Below, one piece after another: positions 17,829 to 27,527 of a stretch of DNA of 64,000 bases. Numbering within the stretch: position 1 is the stretch's first letter; each line of letters starts with the position of its first letter. Where the stretch lies: NCBI GenBank assembly GCA_001544595.2, contig FCOH02000019.1, forward strand, positions 56,216-120,215, written 5' to 3'. Source of the DNA: Caballeronia peredens (GTDB taxonomy: Bacteria > Pseudomonadota > Gammaproteobacteria > Burkholderiales > Burkholderiaceae). A program made the position numbers and the translations under genes. The notes below the pieces were generated by a model. That model was not told where the DNA came from and searched no databases. It saw nothing but the letters and a program-made list of their open reading frames with translations.

Positions 17829-18031
17829 TTATTTGGAGATGTTTCTGATTTTTTTACTGACGTCTAACAGGATTCTTGGCGTGAACGCTCTTATATTTGC
17901 TCTGACTTTGCTCAAGCCTAAGAGAGTGACTGATTCTCCAGCCGGGAGGCAGCGGAAATAAGCCAACGCGAGCACCCGATTTCACGAAAGCTCAAAAAGC
18001 CCGACCACGCAAGTAGAAAAGCCGCGACAAA

Positions 18032-19207
18032 TCACCCGCCCACTTGCCTTAGCGTTTCCTTGAACTGACTCAGCGTATTGCGCTCGAGCAGATGCCCTGC
18101 AACCGCGGGCCGTGAACGCCTCGCGAGCACGTCGTCGAGTGCGCGATTGATCGGCCCAGCCGAAAGTTCATCGAGAACCGGCCCCAGTTCTCCCGTGCGA
18201 CAGAACCATCCGATCAATCCATCCGCCGTCGCGACCACCGGCTTGCCGAAGCGGTAAGCCTGCACCAGCACGCCGCTCATCCCGTAGTGTCCCTTGTAGC
18301 CGAGCCACACCACGTCGCAGGCGGAGAAGAGATCGAGTTCGTCCTCGCTTGAAATGAAGCGATCGAGGATCACGGGCGCAGGCGTCAGTTTCGCCGCAGC
18401 GATGCTCAGCCGCTCCCGCACATCCGCATCCTGAGCCCCCGCGATGACGAGCGTCGGCCCATAAGCCGCGCCCGCGCGCTGGCTGAGCGCATCGATCAGT
18501 TCGAATACGCCCTTGCGATCGTTGATCGCGCCATACACGAGCACATGCGTGCCGTCCGACAATCCCAGCCGCGCTTTGGCCGCGGCAGGTTCTGCGGCGC
18601 GCGCATCGGGGAACGGATCGGCGAGATACTCGATCGTCGGGCCGGAAGAAGCCGCGTTGTTCTTCCACCAGTCCGGCAAGGTCGGATCGATGGTCAGCAG
18701 CGTCTTCATGCCGCCCGCCCGAATCGCCCGCGTAAAAAGCTGCGCTTTCACCGCATTGACGAGCGGACGGCGCGGCGCGCGCACGCCCACGAGATGATGA
18801 TGAAAGTTCGAGCGCATCGTGATGCCGACCCACGGCGTCGCGCCGAACGGCGAGCGCAGGAACGGCAGCGCGAGCAGGAAGTAATCGGCATAAGGCACGA
18901 CGACGAGCGCCACCGCGCGACCCTGCTTCGCGCTTTCATACGCATGGCGGAACTGCCGGTGCATGCGCGCATAGCTCACTTTCGACGCAATGCCGCCGCC
19001 CGCCGCCGCCGGCGCCACGAACGCGATCTCGAGATTCGCCGCGCCTTGCTCATGAATCTTTTTCGCGAGCGGATGCCCTTCGTTGCGCGGTTCGGTGACG
19101 ATCACGCAGCGGTAGCCCGCTTCCATGTACGCGTTCGCCGCCCATTCGGCATAGCGCCAGCGGTGCCCGCTGAAGTCGGGTTCGATGATGAGGACGCTAT
19201 CGTTCAT
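18032..19207 (-). CDS. Glycosyltransferase (GT4-like)
   Basis: 391-residue GT-B type protein. ATG 19207 opens NDSVLIIEPDFSGHRWRYAEW, a sensible acceptor-domain start. The 68 residues encoded upstream in the same frame are Cys/Arg/His-rich and look non-coding. The donor half shows HVLVYGAINDRKGVFELIDAL, LVIAGAQDADV and SACDVVWLGYKGHYGMSGVLVQAYRFGKPVV. It resumes the exopolysaccharide locus after the sugar-acid insertion and is divergent from the flippase gene. The donor sugar is unknown. Confidence 0.8.
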   Translation of the reverse strand: MNDSVLIIEPDFSGHRWRYAEWAANAYMEAGYRCVIVTEPRNEGHPLAKKIHEQGAANLEIAFVAPAAAGGGIASKVSYARMHRQFRHAYESAKQGRAVALVVVPYADYFLLALPFLRSPFGATPWVGITMRSNFHHHLVGVRAPRRPLVNAVKAQLFTRAIRAGGMKTLLTIDPTLPDWWKNNAASSGPTIEYLADPFPDARAAEPAAAKARLGLSDGTHVLVYGAINDRKGVFELIDALSQRAGAAYGPTLVIAGAQDADVRERLSIAAAKLTPAPVILDRFISSEDELDLFSACDVVWLGYKGHYGMSGVLVQAYRFGKPVVATADGLIGWFCRTGELGPVLDELSAGPINRALDDVLARRSRPAVAGHLLERNTLSQFKETLRQVGG

Positions 19208-19630
19208 CGCGGGTTGGGCCTTTGCATTCGCTGGGTGATTTCGCGCGCGACAAGCGACAAGCGCATGGCAGGCGCACGCATGACACGGCCGATTGTGCCG
19301 ACGAATGAACACTAGCATCGCGCACGCGCATCCGAACGCCATTTTTGAGCGTTTATCCGCGTCGCGAACGTGCGTGCGCCGTGCGCAACCGCACGAATCC
19401 GCGCGCGTCAACCCGCATTGATACCCATTTCGGGCCGATTTCGACTACGCGTTGGCGTCCGCCGCACCCCGACCCACGATACTTTTGCCACAGTCGCCTG
19501 AAAAGAAGCGTGGCCGCGCTCGCGCCAGTCGTCCGGACATGGCAGCGAAACGGCCCGCAAGGTGGTCCGCGCGCGATACCGACATATCGCCGCACCACGA
19601 ATGGAAATATCAGTTGCGCGGGGAATTTGA
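19208..19630. other. Divergent intergenic region, 423 bp
   Basis: Separates the minus-strand glycosyltransferase gene from the Wzx gene. I see no supported coding frame or strong promoter motif. Confidence 0.4.
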
Positions 19631-20878
19631 GTGAGATCGGTCCGGCTTCCTTTTCTACCGGCGCGCGCGCGATTCGAGCACGATGCAGCGTTCTGGGTGC
19701 TCCTGCAACAAGTGGTCGTGCGCGGCTTCGTCGCCGTCAAGTTTCTCGCGATCGGCCGGATTCTCGGGCCCGAAGCCATCGGCGCGGTGAGCATCGCGCT
19801 GCTCGCGGTCGCCATCGCCGAATCGCTGTCGGACACCGGGCTCGCGCAAGCCGTCGTCCAGGGACACGACGCGCCCACGCACGACGAACTCGGCGCGGTC
19901 CTCGCCACCCTCGCGATGCGCGGGCTCCTGATCGGCTTGCTGCTCGCCGTGCTCGCGCCGTTCATGAGCAGCCAGTTCCACCTGAACGGCGCCGTCGGCC
20001 TGATCCTGCTCGCCGCGGTGCTGCCGGTTCTGCGCGGCGTCGCATCGCCCGCTTATTTCATCGTCACGCGCCAGCGCGGCTTCCAGAAACTCGCCGGCGT
20101 CGAGACCTCCGCCGCGTTCACGGATTGCGCCGTCGGACTCGTGTGCGCGCTGTCGGGCGCGGGCGCGTATTCCGTGCTGATCGGCCTCGTCGCGGGCGAA
20201 CTGCTCAAGACCGCGCTCACCTGGACCACGATGTCGCCGCGCCCGCCGCTGCGTCTGCGGATCTCGGGCATCGGCCATTACGTGAACTTCAGCCGCTGGA
20301 TCTGGGCGGGCAGCGTCGTCAATCTTCTGCTGAATCAGTTCGACAAGGTGGTCGTCGCGAAACTGCTCGGGCCGCTGCAGCTCGGCGCGTATCAGATGTC
20401 GTCGAAGCTCGCGCAGATGCTGCTCGCGGACGCCGCCATCGCGATGTCGCAATACCTCTTTCCGACGTTCGCCGAGCATCATCGCCGCGACGTGCAGGGG
20501 GCGCGCAAGCTGTTTCGCCGCTATCTGCTGCTCGCCGCCGTCGGGCTCGCGCTGTTCGTGATCGTGCTGCGCTTCGCGGCCGAACCGCTCTTCAATTTCG
20601 TGCTCGGGCCGGCGTGGCTCAGCGCCGTGCCGCTCTTCAAGATCTTCGTCATCAACATGGCGATCGGCGCGATCATCGCCGTGCTGGTGTCGTGGCTGCG
20701 CGCGGCCGGCATGCCGAAGGTCGCGACGCACGCGTCGATCATTCAGGCCATCGTGCTGTGCGTGACCGTGCCGGTCGCGATGCATCTTTGGGGCGTCACG
20801 GGCATCGCCTGGGCGATGACGGTGGGCCTCGGCTCGGCGGCAGGCTGGATGCTGTTTCGCATCGTGAGGGAGGCGTGA
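19631..20878 (+). CDS. Wzx-type lipid-linked oligosaccharide flippase
   Basis: 415-residue polytopic membrane protein of the MOP/PST flippase superfamily, moving undecaprenyl-linked repeat units to the periplasmic face. The N-terminal segment FLAIGRILGPEAIGAVSIALL is typical of RfbX/Wzx proteins. Hydrophobic segments run to the end, with basic residues in the loops. A GTG at 19631 is used as start, with an RGSVRLPFLP-like basic leader before the first helix. A later start would remove family sequence. The next glycosyltransferase gene begins at the base after its stop, so the two are one operon. Confidence 0.85.
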   Translation: MRSVRLPFLPARARFEHDAAFWVLLQQVVVRGFVAVKFLAIGRILGPEAIGAVSIALLAVAIAESLSDTGLAQAVVQGHDAPTHDELGAVLATLAMRGLLIGLLLAVLAPFMSSQFHLNGAVGLILLAAVLPVLRGVASPAYFIVTRQRGFQKLAGVETSAAFTDCAVGLVCALSGAGAYSVLIGLVAGELLKTALTWTTMSPRPPLRLRISGIGHYVNFSRWIWAGSVVNLLLNQFDKVVVAKLLGPLQLGAYQMSSKLAQMLLADAAIAMSQYLFPTFAEHHRRDVQGARKLFRRYLLLAAVGLALFVIVLRFAAEPLFNFVLGPAWLSAVPLFKIFVINMAIGAIIAVLVSWLRAAGMPKVATHASIIQAIVLCVTVPVAMHLWGVTGIAWAMTVGLGSAAGWMLFRIVREA

Positions 20879-21958
20879 ATGCGCATAGTTCACCTCGTGC
20901 TGGCGCCGCGTTTGTCGGGCGCGGAAGTGCTGGCGAAAGACCTGGCGATCCATCAGCAAAAGGGCGGCGAAACCGTGGCCGTCGCGTCGCTCACGCCCGC
21001 GCATGACGACTTCATGGCGCTGAAGGCGGAACTCGTCGCGAACGGCGTGCAGTGTCTCTTTCCCGAGCGAATGTACGGCCGCTTCGGCAAGCTGTGGAAT
21101 CTGTACCGGACCATCCACGGCTTTCGCGCGGACGTGCTGTTCGCGCACGCGACGATTCCGGCGTTCTACGCGCGCACGATGCCGCTCGCGGTGCCCGTCG
21201 TCTACGTGATGCACTCGGCCACCAACGACTTCGAGCGCTCGCTGTTCCGGCGCGTCGAGCGGCTGCTGTCGCGCCGGGCGCGCGCGGTGATCGCGGTGTC
21301 GCCGAGCAATATCGACGATTACGTGGGCGCCGTCGGTCGTCATCCGGCGATGACGCTGATCCCCAACGGCGTCGACATGTCGCGCTTCGGCATGCGCACG
21401 CGCGCGCACGCGGCGGACGGCGCGCAGATCGTGCAGATCGGCCGCTACACGTCGGTGAAGAATCAACTTTCGACGGTGCACGCGTTCCAGCAGGTCGTCG
21501 AGCGCGTCTCGGATGCGCGGCTCCTGCTGTGCGGCGTGATCGAGGATCCGGCGTATCACGCGGCGGTGCGCGATCTCGTCGAGAAGCTCGGACTTGCCGG
21601 ACGCGTGAGCCTGCATGGGCCGCGCGCGGATGTCGCGGAACTGCTGTTCTCGTCGAACGTATTCGCGATGCCGTCGCGCTCGGAAGGGCACAGCATCGCG
21701 TTTCTGGAGGCGCTCGCCTCGGGCGTGCCGGTGGTTGCGAGCACGATTCGCCCGTTCAGCTTCGCCGCCGATTTCCCCGGCGTGCATCTCTGCGATCCCG
21801 ACGACACGAAAGCCTATGCCGATGCGCTCGTGCTCGCGCTGTCGGAGCCGCGCTCGCATCGTCCGCTCGGCGGCCTCACGCTCGCCGATACGGCCGCGCG
21901 CTATCTGGCCGTCGCGCGCGAGGTGACGCGGCCGATGCCGCGCGCCGCGCCCGTATGA
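20879..21958 (+). CDS. GT4 family glycosyltransferase
   Basis: 359-residue GT-B enzyme with MRIVHLVLAPRLSGAEVLAKD at the N-terminus. The donor domain carries QIGRYTSVKNQLS and the EX7E-type motif in PSRSEGHSIAFLEALASGVPVV around residues 263-284. The ATG follows the flippase TGA directly, and GGGAGG in the flippase's last codons is its ribosome-binding site. Translation is therefore coupled to Wzx. It is the last exopolysaccharide gene on this side. Confidence 0.88.
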   Translation: MRIVHLVLAPRLSGAEVLAKDLAIHQQKGGETVAVASLTPAHDDFMALKAELVANGVQCLFPERMYGRFGKLWNLYRTIHGFRADVLFAHATIPAFYARTMPLAVPVVYVMHSATNDFERSLFRRVERLLSRRARAVIAVSPSNIDDYVGAVGRHPAMTLIPNGVDMSRFGMRTRAHAADGAQIVQIGRYTSVKNQLSTVHAFQQVVERVSDARLLLCGVIEDPAYHAAVRDLVEKLGLAGRVSLHGPRADVAELLFSSNVFAMPSRSEGHSIAFLEALASGVPVVASTIRPFSFAADFPGVHLCDPDDTKAYADALVLALSEPRSHRPLGGLTLADTAARYLAVAREVTRPMPRAAPV

Positions 21959-22328
21959 AGCGCTACCTGAGGGCTGCCTGAGCGCCCGCGCGCGACGTTT
22001 GCGCGATTCCGTTCGAGATCCGTTGGCCGCGCCAGGCGATTCAATACTGGCGCGCGCGTCGTTTTTCGCGTATCAAATAGGTTCTTGCCGCTTCGAATAG
22101 CCACGCTTCACGCCATTTCCAGGTTTCAGGCAAGGCGCGCCGCGAGCGTATCGCATGCCCTGGATCGCTTCATCCCCGGACGCGCGGGGCTCGCCGAGAG
22201 CCCACGTCTCACCGTCACACAGATGTTTCACACTTCGACTACCGGCCGCGCGCGGGCGTTGCGCGTCATCGCGTCGGCCCGGACGAGTCGTTTTCCCAAC
22301 TGCTGGACAGCCGAGGACATCACACACG
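21959..22328 (+). other. Intergenic region with a terminator-like hairpin
   Basis: 370 bp between the glycosyltransferase gene and the first hydrolase. CGCGCCAG (22028-22035) / CTGGCGCG (22047-22054) followed by TTTTT at 22062-22066 is a plausible, imperfect terminator of the Wzx operon. The rest holds no gene I can support. Confidence 0.5.
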
Positions 22329-23150
22329 ATGAGCACGATCAAGACGAAGGACGGCACGTCGATCTATTACAAGGACTGGGGCAGCGGCAAGCCGGTGGTG
22401 TTCTCGCATGGCTGGCCGCTCGACGCCGACGCGTGGGACGCGCAGATGCTGTTCCTCCTGGGCCACGGATACCGCGTGATCGCGCACGACCGGCGCGGCC
22501 ACGGGCGCTCGGATCAGCCGTCCGAAGGCAACGACATGGACACCTACGCCGACGATCTCGCCGCGCTTCTCGACGCGCTCGACGTGACGGGCGCAACGCT
22601 CGTCGGCCATTCGACGGGCGGCGGCGAAGTGGCGCATTACATCGGCCGTCACGGCACGAAGCGCGTCGCGAAGGCAGTGCTGATCGGCGCGGTGCCGCCG
22701 CTCATGCTGAAGACGGAAGCGAATCCGGACGGCTTGCCGATCGACGTGTTCGACGGCATCAGAAAGGGCGTCGCCGCCGACCGCTCGCAGTTCTACAAGG
22801 ATCTGACGCTGCCGTTCTATGGCTACAACCGCGAAGGCGCGAAGATTTCGCAGGGCGTGATCGACCTGTTCTGGCTCGAAGGCATGCGCGGCGGGATCAA
22901 GGGACACTACGAGTGCATCAAGCAGTTCTCGGAAGTGGACTACACCGCCGATCTCGAGAAGTTCGACGTGCCGACGCTGTTCCTGCACGGCGACGACGAC
23001 CAGATCGTGCCGATCGGCGCGGCGGCGCAGAAGGCGGTGAAGATCGTGAAGAACGCGACGCTCAAGGTTTATCCGGGCGGCGCGCACGGCATGTGCACGG
23101 TCGAGGCGGACAAGGTGAATGCGGATCTGCTGGCGTTCATCGAGTCGTAG
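22329..23150 (+). CDS. Alpha/beta hydrolase (non-haem chloroperoxidase / arylesterase type)
   Basis: 273-residue alpha/beta hydrolase. The nucleophile is in GHSTGG (about residues 95-100), the acid in HGDDDQIVP, and the His in GGAHGM near residue 255. The oxyanion segment SHGWPLDADAW and the cap fit the esterase/perhydrolase group often annotated as non-haem chloroperoxidase. These are cofactor-free, and the natural substrate is usually an ester. ATG 22329 follows a GAGGA site. It stands alone after the glycan operon. Confidence 0.88.
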   Translation: MSTIKTKDGTSIYYKDWGSGKPVVFSHGWPLDADAWDAQMLFLLGHGYRVIAHDRRGHGRSDQPSEGNDMDTYADDLAALLDALDVTGATLVGHSTGGGEVAHYIGRHGTKRVAKAVLIGAVPPLMLKTEANPDGLPIDVFDGIRKGVAADRSQFYKDLTLPFYGYNREGAKISQGVIDLFWLEGMRGGIKGHYECIKQFSEVDYTADLEKFDVPTLFLHGDDDQIVPIGAAAQKAVKIVKNATLKVYPGGAHGMCTVEADKVNADLLAFIES

Positions 23151-23272
23151 CGCGACGGGCGGCTCGCTGCGAGTGTGGCGGGCGGGCCGCCGCGACTTCG
23201 TTCGCCGATGGATTTCGTCGCACAAAAGCCAAGGATAACGAAACATCGGTCCTATTTTCGGAGGAGACACCC

Positions 23273-23968
23273 ATGTCCGACATGCTCGGCATTTCCACGC
23301 CCGACGGCAATTTCGACGCCTACGTCGCCTATCCCGCGCAAACGCCCGCGCCGGCGGTGGTCGTCATCCAGGAGATATTCGGCATCAACGGCGACATGCG
23401 CGAAACCTGCGACGAGTACGCGCGCCAGGGCTACGTCGCGCTGTGCCCCGACCTGTTCTGGCGTCTCGAACCGAACGTCAATCTCACCGATCGCACCGAA
23501 GCCGAATGGCAGCAGGCCTTGAAGTACTACAACGCGTTCGATGTGAACACCGGCGTCGAGGACATCGCGGCGACCATCGGATTCGCGCGCGGGCGGTCGG
23601 AAGTGCAGGGCAAGATCGGCTCGGTCGGCTTTTGCCTCGGCGGCTTGCTGTCGTTCCTGACGGCGGCGCGCACGGATGTCGATGCATCGGTCGCCTATTA
23701 CGGCGGCGGCACCGACCAGTATCTCGGCGAACTGCCGAAGATCAAGGTGCCGCTCATGCTGCATCTCGCGGAAGAAGACGAATTCATCAACGCCGAGGCG
23801 CGCAATCGCGTGCTGGCCGCGGTGAAAGGCCACGCGAATGTCGAGGCTTTCACGTATCCCGGCTGCCATCATGCGTTCGCGCGCAATCAGGGCGCGCATT
23901 ACGACGCAGCGGCCGCGCAACTCGCCAACGGCCGCACCGCGGAATTTTTCCGCAAGCATCTGAAGTAG
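23273..23968 (+). CDS. Dienelactone hydrolase family protein
   Basis: 231-residue DLH-type hydrolase. The nucleophile is a Cys in GFCLGG (about residue 123), with the acid in AEEDEF and the His in CHHAF, the usual Cys-Asp-His set of dienelactone hydrolases. The opening segment VVVIQEIFGINGDMRETCD is diagnostic for the family. GGAGG precedes ATG 23273. It may cleave a lactone or ester, but the isolated context gives no clue to the substrate. It converges on the WecA-like gene. Confidence 0.9.
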   Translation: MSDMLGISTPDGNFDAYVAYPAQTPAPAVVVIQEIFGINGDMRETCDEYARQGYVALCPDLFWRLEPNVNLTDRTEAEWQQALKYYNAFDVNTGVEDIAATIGFARGRSEVQGKIGSVGFCLGGLLSFLTAARTDVDASVAYYGGGTDQYLGELPKIKVPLMLHLAEEDEFINAEARNRVLAAVKGHANVEAFTYPGCHHAFARNQGAHYDAAAAQLANGRTAEFFRKHLK

Positions 23969-23977
23969 GCGTGCCGG

Positions 23978-24008
23978 AAAAAAAGACGCCGCCCGATGCA
24001 GGGCGGCG
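23978..24008 (-). terminator. Rho-independent terminator of the WecA-like operon
   Basis: Read on the minus strand: an 8-bp stem CGCCGCCC / GGGCGGCG (24008-24001 and 23994-23987) with a 6-nt loop, then a run of seven T (A run at 23978-23984 on the plus strand). It lies just past the stop at 24014. Confidence 0.8.
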
Positions 24009-24013
24009 CTCGC

Positions 24014-25123
24014 TCACTTCTTTGCGGCATGCGGGCGGCGGAACACCAGCCAGCGCGGCGCCTTGAAGCGCACGATGCTGATATAGAGCCACACGTAAGT
24101 CGCCGCGAACACGACGACGAAGCAGAACAGATGCAGCGTGTGCCGCCAGAAGAGCGTCGCGGGAATCACGGCGATCAGGCACAGCAGCCACAGATACGGC
24201 GACGTCAGCGAATTGCGGCGCGTGAGTTCGTGCGCGTTCTTCGCGCCGACGGCCCAGCGCATCAGACGCTTGTAGACGAGCATGTGCAGATGCACGCCGT
24301 CCGGAATGCCCGGCGACATGCCGCGAATGAACTTCTTGCGATAGATCGAGAAGCACGTCTCGAAGATCGGGTACATGAAAAGCAGCACCGGATACCACGC
24401 GGAGACGTCGCGGTTGCGCATCACGAGCATGATCGCGAGTTCCGCCAGCATGAAGCCGACGAAGTACGCGCCGCCGTCGCCGAGAAAGATCAGGCCCGCC
24501 GGAAAGTTCCAGATGAAGAAGCCCATCACCGCGCCCATCATGATGAGCGAGCCCGACAGCACGATCGGATCGTGCACCTGGAACGCCACGTAGGCGAGCG
24601 AGGCGAACATCATGAAACCGACCATCGAGGCGAGGCCGTTGAAGCCGTCGATGATGTTGACCGCGTTCGCGAGCGCCGCGACGGCGAGCACCGTCACCGC
24701 GCATGAAATGAGCGCGTAAGACAGCAGGAAATCGAGCGGCGGCACGCTGATGCGCGTCACCGCGATGTTCAGGAACGCGTACGCCAGACCGGCGGCGGCC
24801 ATCGTGCAGACGAGGCGCACGAGCGGCGTCACGCGCTTGGTCAGGTCTTCGACGAGCCCGGCGAGAAACGCCGGCATGCCGCACGCGATGATGCCGAGAA
24901 TGCCGCCCGATACGGCCGGATAGCCCCATCGCAACTGCACGGCGGACGCGGTCAGCCCGCACAGGATGCCGACTCCGCCGATGCGCGGCACCGGCCGCGC
25001 GTGAAACTTCTGCACGCCGGCGAGATCGGTGTCGCCGAGCACGCCTTCCTGCAAGTGTGCGAAGCGCACGATGAACAAGGTCACCAGCAGCGAGACCAGA
25101 AAAGCAAGCGCGAAACTAAGCAT
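24014..25123 (-). CDS. WecA/MraY family undecaprenyl-phosphate sugar-phosphate transferase
   Basis: 369-residue polytopic membrane enzyme that starts glycan assembly by moving a sugar-1-phosphate from a UDP-sugar to undecaprenyl phosphate. All family motifs are visible: the HARPVPRIGG region near residues 40-49, NAVNIIDGFNGLASM around residue 155, FLGDGGAYFVGF near residue 208, and the cytoplasmic PDGVHLHMLVYKR loop. ATG 25123 begins directly at the first helix. The upstream frame is Arg-rich non-family sequence. It is last in the minus-strand run Wzx-GT2-GT4-galE-WecA-like. The donor may be UDP-GlcNAc, UDP-GalNAc or a related sugar. Confidence 0.9.
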   Translation of the reverse strand: MLSFALAFLVSLLVTLFIVRFAHLQEGVLGDTDLAGVQKFHARPVPRIGGVGILCGLTASAVQLRWGYPAVSGGILGIIACGMPAFLAGLVEDLTKRVTPLVRLVCTMAAAGLAYAFLNIAVTRISVPPLDFLLSYALISCAVTVLAVAALANAVNIIDGFNGLASMVGFMMFASLAYVAFQVHDPIVLSGSLIMMGAVMGFFIWNFPAGLIFLGDGGAYFVGFMLAELAIMLVMRNRDVSAWYPVLLFMYPIFETCFSIYRKKFIRGMSPGIPDGVHLHMLVYKRLMRWAVGAKNAHELTRRNSLTSPYLWLLCLIAVIPATLFWRHTLHLFCFVVVFAATYVWLYISIVRFKAPRWLVFRRPHAAKK

Positions 25124-25209
25124 GAACGTGGACCGATGAAGAAATGCCGCCGCGCATCGTACCGTACGGCAAACGGCCCGGGCGCGGCGCGGCGGCTTGA
25201 CACGAACGC

Positions 25210-26256
25210 TTAAGCGAACCCTCGCGGATTCTGCGACTGCCAGCGCCAGTGATCGGCGCACATGCGCTCGATGCCGTGCTCCGCGCGCCAGCCGATCAGT
25301 TCGGCGGCGGCGGCCGGATCGGCGTAGCAGGCGGCGACGTCGCCCGGGCGGCGCGGCACGAGTTCATAAGGCACCGGCTTGCCCGACGCGGCCTCGAACG
25401 CCTTCACGACGTCGAGCACGCTGTAGCCTTGCCCCGTGCCGAGATTGACCACGAAGCTGCGATCGAGCCGGCGCAGTGCGTCGATGGCCGCGATGTGCCC
25501 GCGCGCCAGATCCACGACGTGAATGTAGTCGCGCACGCCGGTGCCGTCGTGCGTCTCGTAATCGCTGCCGAACACGCGCAGCCGCTCCAGCTTGCCGACG
25601 GCCACCTGCGCCACATACGGCATCAGGTTGTTCGGCACGCCCGCCGGATCCTCGCCGATCAGCCCGCTCTCGTGCGCGCCGACCGGGTTGAAGTAGCGCA
25701 GCGTCGCGATGCGCCATGACGGATCGGAGACTTCGAGATCGCGCAAGACCTGCTCGGCGATGAGCTTTGACTGCCCGTACGGATTGGTCGCCGAAAGCGG
25801 AAACGACTCGTCGATCGGCACGCTCTGCGGCACGCCGTACACCGTCGCGGACGAGCTGAACACGAAGTTGCGCACGCCGCGCTCCTTCATCACCTTCAGC
25901 ACGGCGAGCAGGCTGCCGATGTTGTTGCTGTAGTACTCGATCGGCATTGCGACCGATTCGCCGACGGCCTTGAGCGCGGCGAAATGAATCGCGCCGGTGA
26001 TCGCGTGCGCGTCGAAGATGCGGTTCAGCGCGGCTTCGTCGCGCGCGTCTTCCTGATAGAACGCGACGCGCTTGCCCGTAATGCGCTCGACGCGCGCGAG
26101 CGACTCGGCGCGGCTGTTCACGAGATTGTCGACGACGACGACGCCGTAACCCGCGTCCAGCAGTTCGACGCAGGTATGCGAGCCGATGAATCCCGCGCCG
26201 CCCGTCACGAGGATCGTGCCCTGCGCCCGGTTATCCGGCGACTGATTGCCATTCAT
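25210..26256 (-). CDS. galE: UDP-glucose 4-epimerase
   Basis: Interconverts UDP-Glc and UDP-Gal (often also UDP-GlcNAc and UDP-GalNAc) using bound NAD. 348 residues. The Rossmann motif GGAGFIGS is at about 19-26. The catalytic Ser-Ser-Ala-Thr segment and YxxxK (NPYGQSK) lie around residues 130-162. The family segment RYFNPVGAHESGLIGEDP follows. GGAGA precedes the ATG. It sits between a glycosyltransferase and the initiating transferase and so supplies Gal or GalNAc to this glycan. Confidence 0.96.
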   Translation of the reverse strand: MNGNQSPDNRAQGTILVTGGAGFIGSHTCVELLDAGYGVVVVDNLVNSRAESLARVERITGKRVAFYQEDARDEAALNRIFDAHAITGAIHFAALKAVGESVAMPIEYYSNNIGSLLAVLKVMKERGVRNFVFSSSATVYGVPQSVPIDESFPLSATNPYGQSKLIAEQVLRDLEVSDPSWRIATLRYFNPVGAHESGLIGEDPAGVPNNLMPYVAQVAVGKLERLRVFGSDYETHDGTGVRDYIHVVDLARGHIAAIDALRRLDRSFVVNLGTGQGYSVLDVVKAFEAASGKPVPYELVPRRPGDVAACYADPAAAAELIGWRAEHGIERMCADHWRWQSQNPRGFA

Positions 26257-26280
26257 TGTGCGTTCTCCAGAAGACTCGAA

Positions 26281-27420
26281 TCAGAGTGAAATGCCGGTAA
26301 TGGCGTGTATTGTGCCTTTGTAGCGTTCGACGACATTTTTTTCGTCGAATTCGCGGGCCACCTTTTCGCGGCCGCGCTGCGCCATCGCGGCGCGTTCTTC
26401 GGCGGGCAGCGTCATCATGCGTTCGAGCGCCGCGGCGAGACTGTCCGCGCTCCTGACTTCGCAGAGCAGGCCGTTTTCGCCGTGCGCGACCACTTCGCGG
26501 CAGCCGGGCACATCGGTGGCGACGATCGGGCGGCCCATCGCCGAGGCTTCCATCAGCGTGCGCGGCACGCCTTCGCGATACGAGGGCAGCACCACGCAGT
26601 CCGCCGCGGCCACGAGCGGGCGCACGTCGTGCGCTTCGCCCAGATATTCGACGATATTCTCGGCTTCCCATTGCGCGACGTCCGTGCGGCTGATCGCGCT
26701 CGGATTGTCGACGCCGACCGGCCCGAGCAGCTGGAAGCGCGCGTGCGGAAAGCGCGCCTTCAGGCGCCGCGCGGCTTCGACATATTCCGCCACGCCCTTG
26801 TCCCACAAGAGCCGCCCGATCAGGATGAAGACGAAATCCTCGCGCACGGGCAGCGGCGTGAACGCGAATTCGTCGAGATCGACGCCTTCGCCGTGCAGAC
26901 GGCGCGCGCGATCCGGATGCGCGAGCAGATTCTCGTGCACGAACGCCGCGTGATCGTCCTGATTCAGGAACCAGATTTCGCGCGGAAAGCGAAACGCGAA
27001 ACGGTACAGCCGCTTGGCGACCTGCGCCGTGCGGCTTTTCTGGATGAAGACGTAGCCGAGACCCGTGGTGACCGCGATCGAGGGCACGCGCGCGAGCATC
27101 GCGGCGAGCGAGCCGTAGATGTTCGGCTTGATCGTGTAATGAAACACGATGTGCGGACGCGTCGCGCGATATTCGCGATACAGCGCGGCGAGCGTTTTCA
27201 GGTCGTCGCGCGGATCGGTTCCCTTCGACGCCACCGGCAACTCGACGCAGCGGCAGCCCATTTCCGTGAGCGGCTCGAAGGTGCGGTCGCGCGGCGCGAT
27301 GATCGTCACCTGCGCGCCGCGCGCGGTCAGCATGCGCAGCACGCCGCGCCGGTACGTATAGATCGCCCATGCGGTGTTGCAGACAAGGGCGATGCGAAGA
27401 CTCGACTTTTCTTTCGTCAT
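26281..27420 (-). CDS. GT4 family glycosyltransferase
   Basis: 379-residue GT-B enzyme of the type found in O-antigen loci next to galE and the WecA-like gene. The N-terminal domain has LVCNTAWAIYTYRRGVLRML and PHIVFHYTIKPNIYGSLAA. The donor domain has ILIGRLLWDKGVAEYVEAA and the EX7E motif in PSYREGVPRTLMEASAMGRPIV. ATG 27420 is preferred. A 19-residue extension to 27477 is possible but lacks support. The gap to galE is 24 bp, so they are one operon. Confidence 0.88.
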   Translation of the reverse strand: MTKEKSSLRIALVCNTAWAIYTYRRGVLRMLTARGAQVTIIAPRDRTFEPLTEMGCRCVELPVASKGTDPRDDLKTLAALYREYRATRPHIVFHYTIKPNIYGSLAAMLARVPSIAVTTGLGYVFIQKSRTAQVAKRLYRFAFRFPREIWFLNQDDHAAFVHENLLAHPDRARRLHGEGVDLDEFAFTPLPVREDFVFILIGRLLWDKGVAEYVEAARRLKARFPHARFQLLGPVGVDNPSAISRTDVAQWEAENIVEYLGEAHDVRPLVAAADCVVLPSYREGVPRTLMEASAMGRPIVATDVPGCREVVAHGENGLLCEVRSADSLAAALERMMTLPAEERAAMAQRGREKVAREFDEKNVVERYKGTIHAITGISL

Positions 27421-27527
27421 CCGGAAGTCATGGTGGCGGCCTGGATCGCGCAGCGTGCTTCCGCACGGATCGGCCATGCGCTCAACCTAGCGCAAAACAA
27501 AACGAAAACAATTCGACAAAAATATGC

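Noticed and set aside
18032..19411. N-terminally extended form of the minus-strand glycosyltransferase (68 extra residues)
   Set aside because: The extension is Cys/Arg/His-rich and unlike GT4 proteins. ATG 19207 gives a normal first strand.
19655..21859. 734-codon minus-strand frame opposite wzx and the GT4 gene
   Set aside because: Same reason: low-complexity Arg/His/Glu composition and two real membrane/GT genes on the plus strand.
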